Below, in pieces: positions 7,128 to 10,426 of a stretch of DNA of 10,426 nt. Below the pieces are notes generated by a model, which saw only the letters and a program-made list of their open reading frames with translations, had not been told where the DNA came from and ran no database searches. This stretch comes from JAAYBQ01 sp035403465 (lineage in GTDB: Bacteria > Spirochaetota > UBA4802 > UBA5550): positions 1-10,426 of the forward strand of contig DAONFG010000075.1 of the NCBI GenBank assembly GCA_035403465.1. The letters are read 5' to 3'. Numbering within the stretch: position 1 is the first letter of the stretch; the number at the start of each line of letters is the position of its first letter. The position numbers were made by a program, and so were the translations under genes.

Positions 7128-7145
7128 ATAAAGCAGCCATAACAA

Positions 7146-8438
7146 CTATGAATGCTTCTCCTTATCTTTTGCCTCGTAAGATTTAGCGAGAATCTGTATT
7201 GTGTGATACATGGGCAGAAGCATATTGAAACGGTTCATCCCGTCTGCAAGCTGCATAATACATGCACCGCACCCTGTTACTACAGCGTCTGCACCTGTAT
7301 CTTTAATGGCTTTAGATTTATTTTTGTGAATGTCCATTGACAGGTCATAGTGCGTTAAGCTGAAAGAACCTGCACTTCCGCAGCACCTGTCCGCATTCTT
7401 CATCTCAACAAATGTCAGGCCGGGAATCTTTTTCAGGATAGCTCTTGGTGAATCTTTAACTCCCATACCGCGGTTGAGATGACACGGATCATGATAGGTT
7501 ACTTTCATATTCAGAGTACCAAGTTTCGATTCATCAATCCCTATAACTTTTACGATATAATCTGAAATATCGATTATTTTCTCTGCCACTTTCACCGCCC
7601 GGTCAGCATATGCCGGATCATCTTTAAGCATCTCAACGTAATGATGCTGAAATGTTGTTCCGCATGAGCCGCAAGGTGTGATTATATGCTCAACATCAAG
7701 CTTGCTGAAAATATCAATATGGGATTTAGCCATTTCCAGTGCTGTTTCAGCATCTCCATGCGCGAGTATAGGCATACCGCAGCAGTGCTGATCCTTTGGA
7801 ATTGTAACCTCGACATTATTTTTTTTCAATACATTAACAAGATCCTTTCCCGCATCATCATAAAGAAAGTTCATGCTGCACCCTGTAAAAAATGCGGCTT
7901 TTTTAACAGGATTCGGAACCTTAATCACCTCCGGCAGCTGATTCCTCAAAGGCTTCGCTGCAAGAGGGGGAATTATCCTTCTCCTGTCGAGACCGAACGG
8001 GAACCTTGGGTAAGCTCCGGTAATCGATACGTGCTTTTTGAACGCAAGGCCCTGGAACATGCTGCCCGCTTTCATCCCGAGATTAAAAAGTTTCGGCCTT
8101 TTAATTACTGAGAAAATCGCTTTCTTAACGGGGTGAAGCCCCCTGTTCTTTACTATAGCAGCCCTTGCACCGAAGATAATTTTATCAACCTTAACACCGC
8201 AGGGGCATTTTTCAACGCAGGCCATACATGTAAGGCAGAGGCCCAGCCTTTCCTCCAGGCCTTCAGTATATTCAAGATCACCTTTTAATACAGCGTCAAT
8301 AAGCCGTATTTTACCACGCGCAACAGATCCCTCTTTTCTGGTTTCAAGATAGACAGGACAGACCTCCATGCAGTTTCCGCACTTCATGCATTTCAGTAAT
8401 TCGTCTTTTACTTCATCTATTGAATCATAAATTGTCAT
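7146..8438 (-). CDS. glcF: GlcF-like Fe-S subunit of D-lactate/glycolate dehydrogenase
   Basis: 430 residues. The N-terminus has two [4Fe-4S] motifs: C17-C20-C23-C27 (CMKCGNCMEVCP) and C68-C71-C74-C78 (CLTCMACVEKCP). After a linker come two CCG domains: C187, CCG at 219-221 and C256/C259 (CGSC); and C319, CCG at 352-354 and C390/C393 (CGAC). This is the GlcF/GlpC-like plan, able to carry clusters that move electrons from the flavin of the adjacent GlcD-type protein to quinone or another acceptor. No membrane segment is obvious. The ATG at 8438 is 2 nt after the glcD stop, with GGAGGGG 6 nt upstream inside the glcD end, so expression is coupled. The substrate is set by the flavoprotein and cannot be read here. 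Confidence 0.92.
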   Translation of the reverse strand: MTIYDSIDEVKDELLKCMKCGNCMEVCPVYLETRKEGSVARGKIRLIDAVLKGDLEYTEGLEERLGLCLTCMACVEKCPCGVKVDKIIFGARAAIVKNRGLHPVKKAIFSVIKRPKLFNLGMKAGSMFQGLAFKKHVSITGAYPRFPFGLDRRRIIPPLAAKPLRNQLPEVIKVPNPVKKAAFFTGCSMNFLYDDAGKDLVNVLKKNNVEVTIPKDQHCCGMPILAHGDAETALEMAKSHIDIFSKLDVEHIITPCGSCGTTFQHHYVEMLKDDPAYADRAVKVAEKIIDISDYIVKVIGIDESKLGTLNMKVTYHDPCHLNRGMGVKDSPRAILKKIPGLTFVEMKNADRCCGSAGSFSLTHYDLSMDIHKNKSKAIKDTGADAVVTGCGACIMQLADGMNRFNMLLPMYHTIQILAKSYEAKDKEKHS

Positions 8439-8440
8439 AA

Positions 8441-9640
8441 TCAGCCCCTCCAGAACATCTTGCCGGGATTCATAATATTATCCGGATCAAGGGCATCCTT
8501 GATTTTCTTCATTACATTGAGTCCGGCGGAACCGAACTGAAGTTCCATATATTTCGATTTAGCCATTCCTATTCCATGCTCGCCGGAGAGAGTTCCTCCA
8601 AGACTGATAGCCACCTTAAATATTTCATCTACTGCCTGATGAACTCTCTCCATCTCCTCTTTATTGGACTCGTCAGTAAGGATTGTGGGGTGGAGATTAC
8701 CGTCACCTGCATGGCCGAAAGTACCGATCTGNNNNNNNNNNNNNNNNNNNNNNNNNNNNNNNNNNNNNNNNNNNNNNNNNNNNNNNNNNNNNNNNNNNNN
8801 NNNNNNNNNNNNNNNNNNNNNNNNNNNNNNNGGGAGTCCGATTTTTGAATAATTCTCAACTGTGCGGATGGTTACATTATCCATAATCTCAAGAGTTGCG
8901 GGAATTACCTTATTGCTGATTATATCAGCAATTGTCTTCCCTGCCTTATCGAGATTATCAAATACGGCAAGCATGCTTCTTCTGAATTTCGGAGCAGGAA
9001 TAAGCTTCACAATGATTTCAGTTATTATTCCGAGCGTACCCTCTGCACCGGTAAACAGCTTGGTAAGATCATACCCGCTTACGTTTTTAACAGTTTTTCC
9101 GCCTGTGCGTATTACCTCTCCATCGGGCATCACAATTTCAAGGCCCATAACGTAATCCTTTGTAACACCATACTTCAGTCCCCTGAGGCCGCCGGAACAT
9201 TCACTTACTGATCCGCCCATCGTGGCAGTAGTCACAGTTCCGGGATCCGGGGGATAGATGAGGCCGTGTGTCGCGACCGCCTCGTTCAGCCGCTGGATTA
9301 CCAGGCCCGGCTCAACTGTTGCAGTGAGGTTTGCAGGGTCTACTTCTAATATTTTGTCAAACTTCAGCATTGACAGGACTATACCGCCGTCAACAGGAAT
9401 CGTGCCGCCGCTGAGATTCGTGCCTGAACCGCGTGTTACTAAAGGTATTTTATGCTTTGAAGCAAGCTTCACAAGGCTGACTATCTCCTCTTTTTTAGAC
9501 GGAGTAACAATTACATCGGGCTCACGGCTCGGCATATCAGCTGTGGCATCATATGAGTAGTTTATCTTATCTTCTTTATCTGTCAGAACATTCTCTTTAC
9601 CTAAGAGGCTGACCAGCTCATTAATTACATTCTTGTTCAT
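8441..9640 (-). CDS. glcD: GlcD-type FAD-linked D-lactate/glycolate dehydrogenase, interrupted by assembly gap
   Basis: The frame reads 399 codons, 34 of them unknown because of the N run. The N-terminal half is a PCMH-type FAD-binding domain: RGSGTNLSGG (70-79), PPDPG (130-134), MGGSVSECSGGLRGLKYG and GYDLTKLFTGAEGTLGIITE (189-208). After the gap the C-terminal FAD-oxidase domain shows FGHAGDGNLHP, GGTLSGEHGIG and LDPDNIMNPGK. The family oxidises D-lactate or glycolate to the 2-oxoacid; its place beside a lactate permease and lut genes favours D-lactate. Start ATG 9640 has AGGAGG 4 nt upstream. Homologues are about 460-500 residues, so roughly 95-100 residues are missing where the gap shows 34. 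Both flanks read in one frame, so I treat it as intact. Confidence 0.92.
   Translation of the reverse strand: MNKNVINELVSLLGKENVLTDKEDKINYSYDATADMPSREPDVIVTPSKKEEIVSLVKLASKHKIPLVTRGSGTNLSGGTIPVDGGIVLSMLKFDKILEVDPANLTATVEPGLVIQRLNEAVATHGLIYPPDPGTVTTATMGGSVSECSGGLRGLKYGVTKDYVMGLEIVMPDGEVIRTGGKTVKNVSGYDLTKLFTGAEGTLGIITEIIVKLIPAPKFRRSMLAVFDNLDKAGKTIADIISNKVIPATLEIMDNVTIRTVENYSKIGLXXXXXXXXXXXXXXXXXXXXXXXXXXXXXXXXXXQIGTFGHAGDGNLHPTILTDESNKEEMERVHQAVDEIFKVAISLGGTLSGEHGIGMAKSKYMELQFGSAGLNVMKKIKDALDPDNIMNPGKMFWRG
8732..8831. other. Assembly gap (100 Ns)
   Basis: Exactly 100 Ns inside glcD, the usual placeholder for a scaffold join of unknown size. The missing sequence corresponds to the cap region between the FAD-binding domain and the HAGDGNLHP motif. 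Confidence 0.98.
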
Positions 9641-9693
9641 ACATCCTCCTGATCCTTTTTCTTAAAATGTTTACAAAACTCTCAGAATTTAAA

Positions 9694-9699
9694 AATATA
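9694..9699 (-). promoter_or_regulatory. Weak -10-like box upstream of glcD
   Basis: Minus-strand TATATT, preceded by TG, lies about 55 nt before the glcD start and just after the stem-loops. No good -35 box is seen at 16-18 nt, so this is only a candidate for an internal promoter. Confidence 0.2.
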
Positions 9700-9710
9700 C
9701 ATTAAACTAA

Positions 9711-9753
9711 GATCTTTAATGAATCGCGGACTCTCCGAAATTCATTAAAAATC
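9711..9753 (-). repeat. Long A/T-rich stem-loop between permease and glcD
   Basis: TTTAATGAAT (9715-9724) and ATTCATTAAA (9740-9749) are perfect inverted complements; allowing one mismatch the arms extend to 14 bp (9711-9724 with 9740-9753). CGG/CCG inside the loop can add a further short stem. It abuts the next stem-loop exactly and shares that element's T-tract as its own 5' arm. It could stabilise the 3' end of the permease transcript or be an operator. Confidence 0.6.
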
Positions 9754-9783
9754 TTCCGCGGCACAAGATCACGTACCGCGGAA
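9747..9783 (-). terminator. Intrinsic terminator or attenuator after the lactate permease
   Basis: In the minus-strand RNA the arms TTCCGCGG and CCGCGGAA (9783-9776 and 9761-9754) form a perfect 8-bp G/C-rich stem with a 14-nt loop, followed by GATTTTT. It begins 12 nt after the permease stop. The T-run is only five long, and glcD follows on the same strand, so partial read-through is likely. Confidence 0.6.
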
Positions 9784-9795
9784 AATTAAATATTC

Positions 9796-10426
9796 TTAAT
9801 GGAAAGAGGTTTTAATCTCACCGCCTTCGGTAACAAGCCCTTTCCCGAAAATCCTCGAAGATACTGTTATGAGAACTGCAACGGCAAAGGTAATCCCCAG
9901 GTACATAAGTCCATCCTGGTTGATTCCCGTGGAAGCTGCCGCAGCAACTGTCTGCTGAACTACAGCTGCAGTAACTATCACTGCTTCAGGAACGATCCAT
10001 TTGATTACATAAGCCTGAAGCATACAGATTATGCCGACAATAGTGGTAAGAATAAGTGAATGCTTAAGTGTGAACCTGAAAATTTCTGACTCCTTTCCTA
10101 CCATATGAGTCGCAGCTGTAGCAACAGATATGGATTGCGGTGATATCATCTTACCGCACACACCGCCGCAAGTATTGGCGTTGACAGTAACAAGAGGGTT
10201 GATTCCCAGCTGACCCGCTGTAACAGCCTGCAGTTTTCCGAATAGAGCATTCGTGGAAGTGTCAGAACCTGTCATGAAAACTCCCAGCCACCCGAGAAAT
10301 GCGGCAAAGAAAGGAAAAAGAACACCGGTAGAAGCGAATGCATAACCAAGGGTAATAGCCATTCCTGAGAAGTTCATTATATACGCAAAACCGAGAATTG
10401 TTGAAATAGTAACAATCGGCCACTTT
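9796..10426 (-). CDS. lctP: LctP/LldP-family lactate permease (5' part outside window)
   Basis: The last 209 residues are present; the frame stays open through 10426, so the ATG at 10377 is an internal Met and not a start. The visible part begins KWPIVTISTILGFAYIMNFSG and contains LGWLGVFMTGSDTSTNALFG and the family signature GGVCGKMISPQSISVATAA, followed by KESEIFRFTLKHSL. Several hydrophobic segments follow, the last near the C-terminus (LGITFAVAVLITVSS). Family members are inner-membrane proton symporters of about 550 residues for L- and D-lactate and glycolate, so roughly the last 40 percent is here. It is first of the visible cluster and is separated from glcD by 155 nt containing two stem-loops. 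Assignment is secure; substrate range is inferred from family and context. Confidence 0.95.
   Translation of the reverse strand, partial: KWPIVTISTILGFAYIMNFSGMAITLGYAFASTGVLFPFFAAFLGWLGVFMTGSDTSTNALFGKLQAVTAGQLGINPLVTVNANTCGGVCGKMISPQSISVATAATHMVGKESEIFRFTLKHSLILTTIVGIICMLQAYVIKWIVPEAVIVTAAVVQQTVAAAASTGINQDGLMYLGITFAVAVLITVSSRIFGKGLVTEGGEIKTSFH

Noticed and set aside
8629..8886. Open frames running through the N block on both strands
   Set aside because: They exist only because unknown bases contain no stop codons.
9796..10377. A short complete permease starting at Met 10377
   Set aside because: The frame continues upstream to the window edge with clear LctP sequence (KWPIVTISTILGFAYI), so the gene is cut by the window, not short.

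Overview
The window is a stretch of bacterial chromosome in which every recognisable gene is on the minus strand, so transcription runs from high to low coordinates. It is a scaffold with a run of 100 Ns at 8732-8831. By eye the G+C content is in the low to mid 40s percent. Closely spaced genes with strong AGGAGG-type ribosome sites, abundant Cys-rich [4Fe-4S] and CCG-domain redox proteins, and a quinone/ferredoxin style of lactate oxidation (no NAD-dependent lactate dehydrogenase) suggest an anaerobic or facultatively anaerobic bacterium. Gene order resembles the lactate locus of Desulfovibrio, but the sequence alone does not fix the phylum.

Right part (10426 to 4354): a lactate uptake and oxidation cluster. 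In order of transcription it encodes the C-terminal part of an LctP-family lactate permease, a GlcD-type FAD D-lactate/glycolate dehydrogenase (split by the N gap), its GlcF-like Fe-S partner, a LutC protein, and a LutB-LutA fusion. The permease should import lactate. GlcD plus the GlcF-like protein should oxidise the D-isomer (or glycolate), and LutC plus LutBA the L-isomer, all giving 2-oxoacid. Two stem-loops stand back to back after the permease gene, one with a T-tract, so the permease and the oxidases may be expressed at different levels.

Middle (4353 to 2958): a FadR-subfamily GntR regulator with an FCD ligand domain, of the LldR/LutR type, flanked by two structured intergenic regions. 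The 4201-4337 region carries a composite inverted repeat that looks like a small interspersed element. The 2958-3315 region holds a 22-bp near-palindrome and a pair of competing G/C-rich stems.

Left part (2957 to 1): two genes separated by 2 nt. The first encodes a formate-dehydrogenase-alpha-like molybdopterin protein that keeps the N-terminal [4Fe-4S] motif but has Gly where the catalytic Sec/Cys should be and Thr where the substrate-binding Arg should be. The second encodes a HydB/AsrA-like [4Fe-4S] electron-transfer subunit that runs off the left edge. The pair is the most unusual part of the window. It looks like an electron-transfer module rather than a formate dehydrogenase, placed beside the lactate cluster and its regulator. 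Whether it takes part in lactate oxidation is inference.

No tRNA, rRNA, CRISPR array, transposase or phage gene was seen.
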